From: Aequorivita vladivostokensis
GTDB taxonomy: Bacteria > Bacteroidota > Bacteroidia > Flavobacteriales > Flavobacteriaceae
DNA length: 64,000 bases
Direction: 5' to 3'
Assembly: GCF_000952855.1 (NCBI RefSeq)
Contig: NZ_JSVU01000011.1
Coordinates: 28,494 to 92,493 of the forward strand
Of this stretch, positions 1 through 9,939 are shown in pieces (the first letter of the stretch is position 1; every line of letters begins with the position of its first letter). Made by a program: the position numbers and the translations under genes. The notes beneath the pieces are model-generated. The model was not told the origin of the DNA. It ran no database searches and saw nothing but the letters and a program-made list of their open reading frames with translations.

Positions 1-123
1 TTTCATGCTGTAGTTTTAATAGTGTAAAGATAGGTATTTTACTATTCTGAGGTGATATTTCAGCATTTTCACTTACTTAAGATTTTTTCACTTCATATTA
101 TTGATAAAATAATACACCCATAA

Positions 124-157
124 TTTGCTTCTAATCCACTTAGAAACACTACTTTTG
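124..157 (+). promoter_or_regulatory. Bacteroidota-type promoter of bipA
   Basis: A TACTTTTG element at 150-157 fits the Bacteroidota -7 consensus TAnnTTTG. A TTTG at 124-127 could be the -33 element, but the 22-nt spacing is slightly long. The bipA start follows 27 nt after the -7 box. Bases 1-123 show nothing else I can name. Confidence 0.6.
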
Positions 158-184
158 CACCCTCCAAAAAAAAGGAGCAAGTTT

Positions 185-1978
185 ATGAAAGTCAAAAACA
201 TCGCTATTATTGCCCACGTTGACCACGGAAAGACCACGCTGGTTGATAAAATTATGCACCACTGTAGTATTTTCCGTGAAAATGAGAATACCGGGGAACT
301 TATCCTGGATAATAACGACTTGGAACGCGAGCGCGGTATTACAATTACTTCAAAAAACGTTTCGGTTATCTATAAAGACACAAAAATAAACATCATCGAT
401 ACGCCTGGTCACGCCGATTTTGGTGGCGAAGTAGAGCGCGTACTGAACATGGCAGACGGAGTTTTGCTTTTGGTCGATGCTTTTGAGGGACCGATGCCAC
501 AAACCCGTTTCGTACTTCAAAAAGCAATCAATCTTGGATTGAAACCTTGCGTTGTTATCAATAAGGTGGACAAGGAAAACTGTACGCCGGACGATGTACA
601 CGAATCTGTATTTGATCTAATGTTTGAGTTGGGCGCCGAAGAATGGCAGCTCGATTTTCCCACCGTTTACGGCTCTGCTAAGCACAACTGGATGAGCGAC
701 GATTGGAAAAACCAAACTGAGAATATTGAGCCTTTGCTCGATATGGTTTTGGAGCATATTCCCGAACCAAAAATTGAAGAAGGTACCGTACAGATGTTGA
801 TTACCTCCTTGGACTTTTCTTCCTTTACGGGTCGAATCGCCATTGGTCGTTTACAAAGAGGGACCTTAAAGGAAGGAATGCAGATTACTTTGGTGAAGCG
901 TGATGGCACTAAAGTGAAATCGAAAATAAAGGAACTTCACACTTTTGAAGGTTTGGGCCGTAAAAAAGTTGCTGAAGTACAAGCAGGAGATATTTGTGCG
1001 TTGGTTGGCTTGGAAGGTTTTGAGATTGGCGACACCGTGGCCGATATTGAAAACCCTGAAGCTCTTAAAACCATCGCAATTGATGAGCCTACCATGAGTA
1101 TGCTTTTCACAATTAACGATTCACCTTTCTTTGGAAAAGACGGGAAATTTGTTACTTCGCGCCATATTAAGGAGCGCCTGGAAAAGGAACTTGAAAAAAA
1201 CCTTGCATTGCGCATGCAACCAACGGACAGTGCCGATAAATTTATGGTCTTCGGCCGCGGGGTTTTGCACCTTTCGGTTTTAATTGAAACCATGCGCCGT
1301 GAAGGTTATGAGCTTCAAATTGGACAACCACAGGTTATCATCAAAGAAATTGACGGCGTAAAATGTGAACCAGTTGAAGAAATGACAATTGATTTGCCAG
1401 AAGATGTAAGCGGAACCGCGATTAATATGGTTACCATCCGTAAAGGAGAAATGATAAGTATGGAAGGAAAGGGTGAGCGTATGGTGTGTAAATTCATAAT
1501 TCCATCCCGCGGAATTATTGGGCTGCGTAACCAACTGCTTACCGCAACTGCCGGAGAGGCCATTATGACACATCGTTTCTTGGAATACCAACCGCTTAAA
1601 GGTGGCATTCCGGAAAGACAGAACGGAAGTTTGGTTTCTATGGAAACCGGCCAAGCCATTCCATATTCCATTGATAAATTGCAGGATCGCGGGCGTTTCT
1701 TCGTAAATCCAAATGAGGATATTTATGAAGGTCAGGTTATTGGCGAAAATACACGTCAAGATGATATGGCAGTGAATATCACAAAGACCAAAAAACTTTC
1801 AAACGTACGTTCTTCGGGCGCTGACGATAAGGCACGTATTATTCCGGCCATAAAGTTTTCGTTGGAAGAAGCCTTGGAATACATCCAAAAGGACGAATAT
1901 GTTGAGGTTACGCCAAACCACTTACGACTTCGAAAAATATATTTGAAGGAAGTGGACCGTAAAAGAAATAAATTGTAG
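185..1978 (+). CDS. typA: Ribosome-binding GTPase BipA/TypA
   Basis: Translational GTPase that binds the 70S ribosome and helps ribosome assembly and stress adaptation. The protein has 597 residues, normal for the family. The GTP-binding motifs are intact: HVDHGKTT at residues 11-18, RGITI near 50, DTPGH at 72-76 and NKVD at 126-129; the EF-G-like beta-barrel domains and the BipA C-terminal domain follow. I start the gene at ATG 185, because the frame can be extended to 125 but those 20 residues are unlike the family, and AAGGAG lies just before 185. It is a single gene with its own promoter and terminator. The identification is firm from sequence and length. Confidence 0.97.
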   Translation: MKVKNIAIIAHVDHGKTTLVDKIMHHCSIFRENENTGELILDNNDLERERGITITSKNVSVIYKDTKINIIDTPGHADFGGEVERVLNMADGVLLLVDAFEGPMPQTRFVLQKAINLGLKPCVVINKVDKENCTPDDVHESVFDLMFELGAEEWQLDFPTVYGSAKHNWMSDDWKNQTENIEPLLDMVLEHIPEPKIEEGTVQMLITSLDFSSFTGRIAIGRLQRGTLKEGMQITLVKRDGTKVKSKIKELHTFEGLGRKKVAEVQAGDICALVGLEGFEIGDTVADIENPEALKTIAIDEPTMSMLFTINDSPFFGKDGKFVTSRHIKERLEKELEKNLALRMQPTDSADKFMVFGRGVLHLSVLIETMRREGYELQIGQPQVIIKEIDGVKCEPVEEMTIDLPEDVSGTAINMVTIRKGEMISMEGKGERMVCKFIIPSRGIIGLRNQLLTATAGEAIMTHRFLEYQPLKGGIPERQNGSLVSMETGQAIPYSIDKLQDRGRFFVNPNEDIYEGQVIGENTRQDDMAVNITKTKKLSNVRSSGADDKARIIPAIKFSLEEALEYIQKDEYVEVTPNHLRLRKIYLKEVDRKRNKL

Positions 1979-1985
1979 AAAAAAG

Positions 1986-2023
1986 AAAATCGCTGAGCAA
2001 CTCAATAAACTCGGCGATTTTTA
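1986..2023 (+). terminator. Rho-independent terminator of bipA
   Basis: A 12-bp stem (1986-1997 with 2010-2021, one G-T pair) closes a 12-nt loop and ends in a T run, starting 8 nt after the bipA stop codon. Confidence 0.85.
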
Positions 2024-2194
2024 GTTAATTTGTTGTCGCCGGAAGGCAAACGCAGCTGCTGGCATTTTGCTTTTTTCAAGAGCCCGTGTTGATGAACAGC
2101 CGGGGGAGAAGCAATCCAAATTCCTTTAATAGAAATTTTAATTCCACATATATTGACCGTTGCTCGGTAGGAAAAACCTTGTCGTGAAAAAGCG

Positions 2195-2579
2195 AACCCA
2201 ATATTTGGAGAGCTTTAAAAAATCGATAATTCACTTACCGATTTAATTGGTGCCATTCTTAAAGAGATCCGAACGCGCTCAAATTGATTATGGCCGATCA
2301 CGGCGGGTATGTAGGTATGGAAAGCTTTCAGCAAAGAAGGAAAATACCGAGGATAGTGATAAGATATATTCGATGTTCAGTAGCATACTGTCCATTCATT
2401 GGCCCGAGAATTCGCCTCCATCGTAGGAAGAAAAGTTTAAATCTCCCATAAATGTATTCAGGATCTTATTCAGTTTTTTAAGTGAAGATGCTTCCTATTT
2501 GAATCATTTAGAGAAGCATTCCAGTTATGGGCTTAATCTTGAAGGAGGCCCTAAACCGTTCATCAGAATGCTTTTATAG
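2195..2579 (+). pseudogene. Degenerate sulfatase/phosphoglycerol-transferase-like gene remnant
   Basis: The gap 1979-2676 has no intact gene, but three frames together read like the C-terminal half of an alkaline-phosphatase-superfamily protein. Frame one gives DNSLTDLIGAILKEIRTRS from 2225. After a 1-nt shift LIMADHGGYVGM appears from 2284, with the DHG metal-site motif of the family. After a further shift, from 2343, comes DKIYSMFSSILSI, an internal TAG, then SPINVFRILFSFLSED and a TAG at 2577-2579. At least two frameshifts and one or more stops show that it is dead. DHG followed by a 'VN-FRILF' segment is typical of the sulfatase-like transferases found in surface-glycan clusters, which fits the neighbours. 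The family assignment is by eye. Confidence 0.6.
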
Positions 2580-2676
2580 TTCATATCCCGTCCAATTTAA
2601 TAATCACCTCAATATTGCCGAATAGTTATTGTGATTTTATTAAAAAACTGATCCTCCTATTTTTTAATCATTTTTA

Positions 2677-3987
2677 CTATGTTAACTGAGGCTCTATTCT
2701 CGGTTTATTGCCTTCTAATTTTTTAAGATTGAATAGCATTAAAAAAATAGCTAAAAAGAAAAACCAATCATTATAAAAGGTGAACCGCTCTATGGTATGC
2801 ATTCCAACAGCGACCGTTGCCGTGTTTGAAATTGTTAAGAGAGCGCCCAAAAATAGAACTTTAGAAGTATTAGTGACTTTTCGTTTTAATAAAGCCGTCC
2901 CGCTATATCCTAAGATTATAAAATAAAACAATACCAGAAGGTTACTTTTAAAGCCTTTTACAAAATTCTTAAAGCTGAGCTTTGACCAAGCTCCAAAATT
3001 TTTAATGATGAGCGGTCCTGCCAACTTGGTAGTGATTTTTTCCAATTCAATAAATTTTTCTTCAGGAGTAAGGGAAGGAGCTAGTAGTTCCTTGCCATAA
3101 TCATATATTGTCCAGTTGGCTATACGCGTATAATTTGCCCTATAAAATTCAGTGGCATCTATGCCATCAGCCTCCCTTTGATAAATGCTAAGATTACGTT
3201 CCCACAGTTTTTTTTGAATCTTTTCAAAGAAATATCTCTCTTTTTCGGTTTTATATATTTCAACATCAGTGACATTCGCAACATACATTGCGGGAGTAAG
3301 GAGATGGAGTCCGGTCCACGGCGTAGCCTCAAAATAGCCGTTGGCTACTTTGTGATAAATATGGTCGGTTATCGACACTGCAAATGGTAAGATGCAAGAG
3401 AAGAGTAAGAGAGGAATACCTTTCTTATAGTCCCTTTTTCTAACACATATCCAAATCAGTAGTAGAATAACTATTGGAACAAAATAGAGAAATTGCCCTC
3501 GGGTCAATAATAGTGCGAAAAGAATTAACAATGACTTGCCAATATATTTTTGGTTCTCGGTGAAAATTGCTAAACTCAAAAAATGGAATAGCAAAAGATA
3601 AAGTGGATAAGCTATGGCTTCGGAAAGTACACTATTGCCTATTTTGATTCCAAAAATGCTTGGATATAATAATACAATACTCAGAAGAAGGCACCAGAAT
3701 GCTTGAATACCTAGGTTCTCTTTTAGGTTCATAACCAAGATGTATATTGATGCGCATATAAATGACATTTGGGAAACTATTAAAAGAATTTCAAATTCTT
3801 TAAAATAAAATAGCTGTACAAATAGTGAGTAAACCGGCAGTCTGATTATTGACATGTTTAAATATCCATCAGAATCGTTATGAAGTATAGCACCTTTTGT
3901 GGCGATATATAGCGTAGTGCCAATAAATATAATACCCAATAGGTATTTAAAATACTTTTCACTTAAATAAATAATCTTTCTATCCAT
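2677..3987 (-). CDS. Polytopic membrane protein, putative GT-C-like glycosyltransferase
   Basis: An integral membrane protein of 436 residues with roughly ten hydrophobic segments and one large hydrophilic part at about residues 215-330. It is a diverged paralogue of the protein at 5132-6421: both have a short acidic loop after the first membrane segment (NDSDGY here), an LTRGQF motif, a YHKVANGYF-like motif and a C-terminal ISN...H-I-RF-FYN block. An acidic loop after the first membrane helix and lipid-linked donors are characteristic of GT-C enzymes, and the adjacent gene is a polyprenyl-phosphate-type GT2, so a role in surface glycan assembly is likely. That function is inference. It is the last gene of a three-gene minus-strand operon and begins 2 nt after the stop of the GT2. 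Confidence 0.6.
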   Translation of the reverse strand: MDRKIIYLSEKYFKYLLGIIFIGTTLYIATKGAILHNDSDGYLNMSIIRLPVYSLFVQLFYFKEFEILLIVSQMSFICASIYILVMNLKENLGIQAFWCLLLSIVLLYPSIFGIKIGNSVLSEAIAYPLYLLLFHFLSLAIFTENQKYIGKSLLILFALLLTRGQFLYFVPIVILLLIWICVRKRDYKKGIPLLLFSCILPFAVSITDHIYHKVANGYFEATPWTGLHLLTPAMYVANVTDVEIYKTEKERYFFEKIQKKLWERNLSIYQREADGIDATEFYRANYTRIANWTIYDYGKELLAPSLTPEEKFIELEKITTKLAGPLIIKNFGAWSKLSFKNFVKGFKSNLLVLFYFIILGYSGTALLKRKVTNTSKVLFLGALLTISNTATVAVGMHTIERFTFYNDWFFFLAIFLMLFNLKKLEGNKPRIEPQLT

Positions 3988-3989
3988 TC

Positions 3990-5135
3990 TTATTTCTTAA
4001 GCCCTAAAATACTAAAGAACAGACTGAAAAGTATAATCTGAACCCCTAAAAGCATTAAGGTAACAGCGGGAATAACCCTCCTGAAAACAGAATTATTTTC
4101 AATATTGCCAAAACTTATTGCTTGCCAATCTGTATATGCAGAAAAGCTTAAAGCAATTCCTACAATAACCAATATAAATCCAATAATCAATCCTTTTTCA
4201 AGATTTATAAATTTAAATAAACGGTCGTATTTCTTAGATTTGGGAAGCAAATCATTTTCTACAGTATAAACCTTGGTTAGACCATAAAACAATATAAACT
4301 GGAACCCTATCAAAGCAAGGACAGATGTGAAGAGAAGCGTATGGACATCAAAATTTACACTGCCGATGGAAATAGGACCGCTGATTAAAACAGCGGAAGT
4401 AATCAATCCGAAAACCATTAAAATCAGGCCAGGGATTAAAAATAGCCAATTCGGACTGTAAAGCACCAAAAATCGCAAGTGCCGCCAGCCGTCGCGCCAA
4501 GTATTCAAATGCGGAGGTCGCGTGCGTCCGTCTGGGGAGAGGATGGTGGGTACTTCGGTAATTTGAAGATTTTTAAGACTGGCTTTAACGATCATCTCAC
4601 TGGCAAATTCCATTCCCGTGGTTTTCAGTTCCATCGTATAGAAGGCCTTCTTGCTAAACCCCCGCAAACCGCAATGAAAATCGCCGATATTACTTTTATA
4701 GAACAATCTTCCAATAAACGAAAGAACCGGGTTGCCCAAATATTTGTGCAGAAAAGGCATGGCGCCTGGTTTTATTCCACCCTTGAAGCGGTTGCCCATT
4801 ACCAAGTCATACCCTTCCCGAAGTTTTAATAAATAGGGCATCAAATTACTGAAATCGTAACTGTCATCGGCATCGCCCATAATTACATACTTTCCGTTTG
4901 CCGCTTCAATTCCGCCTCTCAGCGCGCTACCGTAGCCCTTTTGCGGTACGTTTACCACGGTGGCATTTAGGCTCTTGGCGATTTGTTGCGATCCGTCGGT
5001 ACTTCCATTATCGGCGATTATTACCTCGCCGGAGATTTTTTCTCGTTCAAAAAAACCTTGGGCTTTTTCAATACAGATAGCCAATGTTTCGGCTTCATTA
5101 AGACAGGGCATTACGACGGATAGTTCTATATTCAT
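3990..5135 (-). CDS. Family 2 glycosyltransferase, polyprenyl-phosphate sugar transferase type
   Basis: A 381-residue GT2 enzyme with a cytosolic GT-A domain at residues 1-230: SVVMPCLNE start, DNGSTDGS at about 42-49 and the metal-binding DADD at 88-91. About four membrane helices follow in the last 150 residues. This layout matches DPM1/GtrB-like enzymes that move a sugar from a nucleotide donor onto undecaprenyl phosphate. The lipid-linked sugar would then be the donor for GT-C enzymes, and the two genes on either side encode candidate GT-C-like proteins. The start overlaps the stop of the upstream gene by 4 nt (ATGA), so the two are translationally coupled. The sugar cannot be told from sequence. 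Confidence 0.85.
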   Translation of the reverse strand: MNIELSVVMPCLNEAETLAICIEKAQGFFEREKISGEVIIADNGSTDGSQQIAKSLNATVVNVPQKGYGSALRGGIEAANGKYVIMGDADDSYDFSNLMPYLLKLREGYDLVMGNRFKGGIKPGAMPFLHKYLGNPVLSFIGRLFYKSNIGDFHCGLRGFSKKAFYTMELKTTGMEFASEMIVKASLKNLQITEVPTILSPDGRTRPPHLNTWRDGWRHLRFLVLYSPNWLFLIPGLILMVFGLITSAVLISGPISIGSVNFDVHTLLFTSVLALIGFQFILFYGLTKVYTVENDLLPKSKKYDRLFKFINLEKGLIIGFILVIVGIALSFSAYTDWQAISFGNIENNSVFRRVIPAVTLMLLGVQIILFSLFFSILGLKK

Positions 5136-6421
5136 GTTTTTGAAATTATTTTTCTGAATAGAATAATGCCAACCAAAACGGCAAAAAAGTAATTATAAAA
5201 TAAATAGCGCATTATGGAGTGGGAGGCAAAAGCCACTATCATTGCGTTGGAGATGATCAAAGTAAGTGCGAAAAGCAACAATCCATTATAGACTGACCAT
5301 TTCCGAAGAGCGATGAATACACTATATAAAAAAAGTAATAGTGTCAAACCCGCGATCATAATCCCTCCAAAACCGTGAAAGACACCTTCCCAATAGATAG
5401 AAATATATTCCTTAAAATTATTTTTTATCAAAATAGGCAGCATTTCTTTCGCTGTTTCTTCTATCATAATAACGTTTTCGCCAGGTTTTTCAGTTTTATT
5501 TTCAAAATATGCCATCCCCGGAATGTGGAAATTCCGGTTGCAAATTACAGGAAAGTTATTATGAAAAACCATATACTTATCCGACGCATTTCCAGAAACA
5601 TTTGAACTCAGAAGACCCAAGCTATCAATGCGTTTAAAGGTATTCAGATAAATCGTTCTATTATCTTCAATTTTCAGCAACGCAGCATCTTCCTTATTAG
5701 ATACGTAAAGCGGTAATGTAAGTGCGTTTGCATAACTAAAGGGTGTGGTTACGAAAAAGCCATGTACCACTTTGTGATATGTTTTGTCTAATGTTTGTAC
5801 TAAAAAAGGCAATATTAAAAGAAGCAAAACATAAAATAATTTCGTTCTTCCAAAGATGTTTCTCCGTTCCTTTAAAACATACAAAACCAAAATGACCGGG
5901 GCCACAATAATGAATTGGCCTCGGGTAAGGCACAAGAGTATAAAGGCTATTGAAAGGTGGATAAATTTGGCAGTTTGATTTCTGAATAGGAAATCAATAC
6001 TGAAAGCCACCAGAAACAAGTAAAGGGGATAGGAAATTCCTTCTGAAGTCAAATTGTTTCCTACCCAAAGTGGTGGGAAATAGGGAAAAATCAACACTAT
6101 AAAGAGAAGAATATATACCCAGGCCTTTAATTTTAGTAGGTGTTTTCCTGAACTCAGAAGTTTTGAAATCGCCAAAAAACCAAATATTAATTGAAAAGCG
6201 ACTACCGTAGTTTCAAAAAAATCGCCGAAGAGTAGGTCAAAACTTCTCAAGAAAAGTCCATAACCAGGAAATCTGTAAAAATGTACCTTAAAATAAGTGT
6301 ACGTATCTGGGGAATAAATGGCGGGTTGCAATATCAAATATAGAAACACACCGAAATAGACCAACAGCTGTAAGCCATCAAACGCTGAAAATTTTAAGCC
6401 TCGTGTAGAATATTTGAACAA
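5132..6421 (-). CDS. Polytopic membrane protein, putative GT-C-like glycosyltransferase
   Basis: A membrane protein of 429 residues, the paralogue of the protein at 2677-3987. Shared features are the acidic segment YSPDTYTY after the first membrane helix, FRFPGYGLF-like residues, LTRGQF at about 165, TYHKVVHGFF at about 215 and the C-terminal ISN...HSIMRYLFYN block. A hydrophilic part at about residues 235-330 probably faces the periplasm. It is the first gene of the minus-strand operon 6421-2677 and overlaps the GT2 by 4 nt. It diverges from the FemAB-like gene, and 100 bases separate the two starts. A GT-C role is inferred from the layout and neighbours; no characterised homologue is recognised. 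Confidence 0.6.
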   Translation of the reverse strand: MFKYSTRGLKFSAFDGLQLLVYFGVFLYLILQPAIYSPDTYTYFKVHFYRFPGYGLFLRSFDLLFGDFFETTVVAFQLIFGFLAISKLLSSGKHLLKLKAWVYILLFIVLIFPYFPPLWVGNNLTSEGISYPLYLFLVAFSIDFLFRNQTAKFIHLSIAFILLCLTRGQFIIVAPVILVLYVLKERRNIFGRTKLFYVLLLLILPFLVQTLDKTYHKVVHGFFVTTPFSYANALTLPLYVSNKEDAALLKIEDNRTIYLNTFKRIDSLGLLSSNVSGNASDKYMVFHNNFPVICNRNFHIPGMAYFENKTEKPGENVIMIEETAKEMLPILIKNNFKEYISIYWEGVFHGFGGIMIAGLTLLLFLYSVFIALRKWSVYNGLLLFALTLIISNAMIVAFASHSIMRYLFYNYFFAVLVGIILFRKIISKT

Positions 6422-6521
6422 TTTGATGGTTTTAATTAATTATTTGTGGGACTGTAAAACTAAAAATAAATTTTAGCTTTACATTCTTATATCGAAAGCC
6501 TTTTTTTAAAAAGAAAATCCA

Positions 6522-7501
6522 TTGGAAAACAGTACATTTTCAGTAAAAAGATACACCGCGAAAGATAAATTTTTGTGGCAGCAATTTATGGAGACTTCCA
6601 AAAATGCCACTTTTTTGTTCCAAAGGGATTTTATGGAATACCACGCTGATAGATTTACGGATCATTCGCTGTTGGTATTGAAAAAGGGAAAGCCTGTGGC
6701 GTTACTGCCAGCAAATATTGCAGATAACACTTTGTATTCCCACCAAGGTCTTACCTACGGCGGTTTGATACTTCATAAAAAAGTCAAATTAAAGGAGGTG
6801 GCCGCTATATTTAGCAGTGTACTTCAATTTTTAAATGAAAAGGGTATTGAAACACTGCAAATAAAAATGTTGCCGAAAATCTACAACCGGCTTCCGGCAG
6901 ACGAATTGGACTACCTGCTTTTTATAGCTGCGGCAGAACGGGTGCGGGCCGACGTTCTAAGCGTTATAGATAATAAAAACCCACTGAGAATTGCAACAAA
7001 CCGACTGGAAGGCGTAAAAAAGGCCCAGAAACAAGGATTGAGAATTGTGGAGGAAAATGACTTTAAAGGTTTTTGGGAAAAAATATTAACCCCAAATTTA
7101 GCGCTCCGACACCAAGCCTTGCCAGTGCATTCCTTGGGCGAGATAACAGATCTGGCTAGTAAGTTTCCAATAAATATAGTACAGTTCAACGTGTATAAAG
7201 ACAATGAAATTGTAGGTGGCGCAACTATTTTTGAAACCGAAGCCGTGGCGCACGTGCAATATATTTCTGCCAATGAGGACAAACAACAATTGGGAACATT
7301 GGATTTTTTATTTGAGTATTTAATAACCGAGCGTTTCAGAAATAAAAGATATTTCGATTTTGGGACTTCCAACGAAAACCATGGAAAAAATATAAATGAA
7401 GGCTTACTTTATTGGAAGGAATGTTTTGGCGCCAGAAGTATCGTCCAGTCTTTTTATGAAGTAAAGACCGCGAACTATAAAAAACTAGCAACCGTTTTTA
7501 T

Positions 7502-7505
<4 letters not shown>
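6522..7505 (+). CDS. FemAB/GNAT-like acyltransferase
   Basis: A protein of 327 residues with the two-lobed FemAB/BioF2-like GNAT fold; the conserved stretch near residue 70 reads [11 protein letters not shown], and the C-terminal part ([11 protein letters not shown] at about 284-294) matches the family. These proteins transfer acyl or aminoacyl groups onto sugars or peptidoglycan precursors. The start is a TTG at 6522; the next in-frame ATG would remove about 22 conserved residues. The stop overlaps the start of the aminotransferase (ATGA), so the protein probably acts on the same amino-sugar pathway. The substrate is unknown. This is the first gene of a plus-strand operon reaching 12170. Confidence 0.8.
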
Positions 7506-8602
<1,097 letters not shown>

Positions 8603-9883
8603 GTGAAGATACCATCCTTTATACGCGGTAATTTACTTTTGAAGATGACATCGCTAAATGCTGTGGTGGTAAGTATCAGGCTCTTGATTTCTGCCGTTGT
8701 GCAGCGTCTGCTCTATGATTACGTTGGAGCGGTGGGACTCTATAAAATAGGTCAGTTAAGAAGTTTGTCGCAGTTATTGATGTCAATCTCTTCGCTCGGT
8801 ACTTTCAGCGGCCTGGTAAAATATGTTGCAGAATACAGGTCAGACAAGGCCCAGCTTCAAAAGCTATTTAGCACTACGTTAGTTTTTACCATATTTGGTG
8901 TTTTAGGTAGCTGTATCACGCTGCTTGTGTTTTCAGACCGCATCAGCGATTATCTTTTTGCCTCAAATGAATTTTCGTATATAATTAAATTAACCGCTGT
9001 AATTATTCCCTTCATCGCGGTGCAACGCGTTTTTAATGGAGTTATAAACGGACTGTCCGAATACAAAAAGTTTGCAAAAATCGATTTGGTCAGTTACCTG
9101 CTTACGGTGTCATTAACTCTGTTGTTTCTTTTCCAGTACAATTTGGACGGGGTGCTGATAGCTATTAGTATTACGCCGATAATTCAGGTATTGGTCCTGC
9201 TTTTCTTTTTTTTCAGAGTACTGCGTGACTACATAATTTTCAAGGATATAAAATTGAAATCCCCTATGGCAAAAAGCCTTTTTGCTTTTACGGTTATGTC
9301 CTTTGTGAGTTCCATTTTACTACCTCTTGTGGAAATAGATATAAGAAGCATGCTGGAAGAACGAATGTCAGGACGGGATGCTGGGGTATGGACCAATATG
9401 ACTTTTATTTCGAAAAATTATATGGTTTTTTCAGGTTCCCTTTTTACATTATATGTGCTTCCCAAATTTGCGGGAATCTATTCCGCAAATAATTTTAAGA
9501 AAGAAGTTTTCAATATTTATAAAACCATTTTGCCGCTATTTGCCGCAGGTATGATTCTGGTTTATCTATTTAGACACCTTATAATTGAATTGTTATATCC
9601 AGGATTGACCGAAATGGCGCCACTTTTTAAATGGCAATTGGTGGGCGATTTTATTAGGCTGGCTTCCCTAGTACTTTTGAACCAGTTTTTGGCTAAAAAA
9701 TTGGTGCGCAGTTTTATATTTTCGGAACTTTTTTCATTGGCGCTTTTTTATGTGCTGGCCCAATTGCTTGTTGCTCCGTATGGGGTTGAGGGAATTGTAA
9801 TCGCACATTTTATCAGGTATGTGCTTTATTTTTTTGTTGTTTCATTTTTAGTGTTCAGATATTTTAAAAAACAAAGAAAGTAA
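8603..9883 (+). CDS. Wzx-type oligosaccharide flippase
   Basis: A membrane protein of 426 residues of the MATE/polysaccharide-transporter superfamily with about 12 membrane helices spread along its length. Such flippases move undecaprenyl-linked repeat units from the cytosolic to the periplasmic face of the inner membrane. The start is GTG at 8603, directly after the TAG of the aminotransferase gene, with no spacer, which implies translational coupling. The combination FemAB-like, DegT, flippase is a common flavobacterial order. A second, unrelated-looking flippase gene follows after 56 nt. Confidence 0.85.
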   Translation: MKIPSFIRGNLLLKMTSLNAVVVSIRLLISAVVQRLLYDYVGAVGLYKIGQLRSLSQLLMSISSLGTFSGLVKYVAEYRSDKAQLQKLFSTTLVFTIFGVLGSCITLLVFSDRISDYLFASNEFSYIIKLTAVIIPFIAVQRVFNGVINGLSEYKKFAKIDLVSYLLTVSLTLLFLFQYNLDGVLIAISITPIIQVLVLLFFFFRVLRDYIIFKDIKLKSPMAKSLFAFTVMSFVSSILLPLVEIDIRSMLEERMSGRDAGVWTNMTFISKNYMVFSGSLFTLYVLPKFAGIYSANNFKKEVFNIYKTILPLFAAGMILVYLFRHLIIELLYPGLTEMAPLFKWQLVGDFIRLASLVLLNQFLAKKLVRSFIFSELFSLALFYVLAQLLVAPYGVEGIVIAHFIRYVLYFFVVSFLVFRYFKKQRK

Positions 9884-9939
9884 ATTTTAAAGGAAAAAAT
9901 CAGGTAAAGTTTAGATAGCTTTGAAACCAATTTTGTTGC

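Noticed and set aside
125..184. N-terminal extension of BipA from the ATG at 125
   Set aside because: It begins within the -33 element of the promoter, and residues before 185 do not fit the family.
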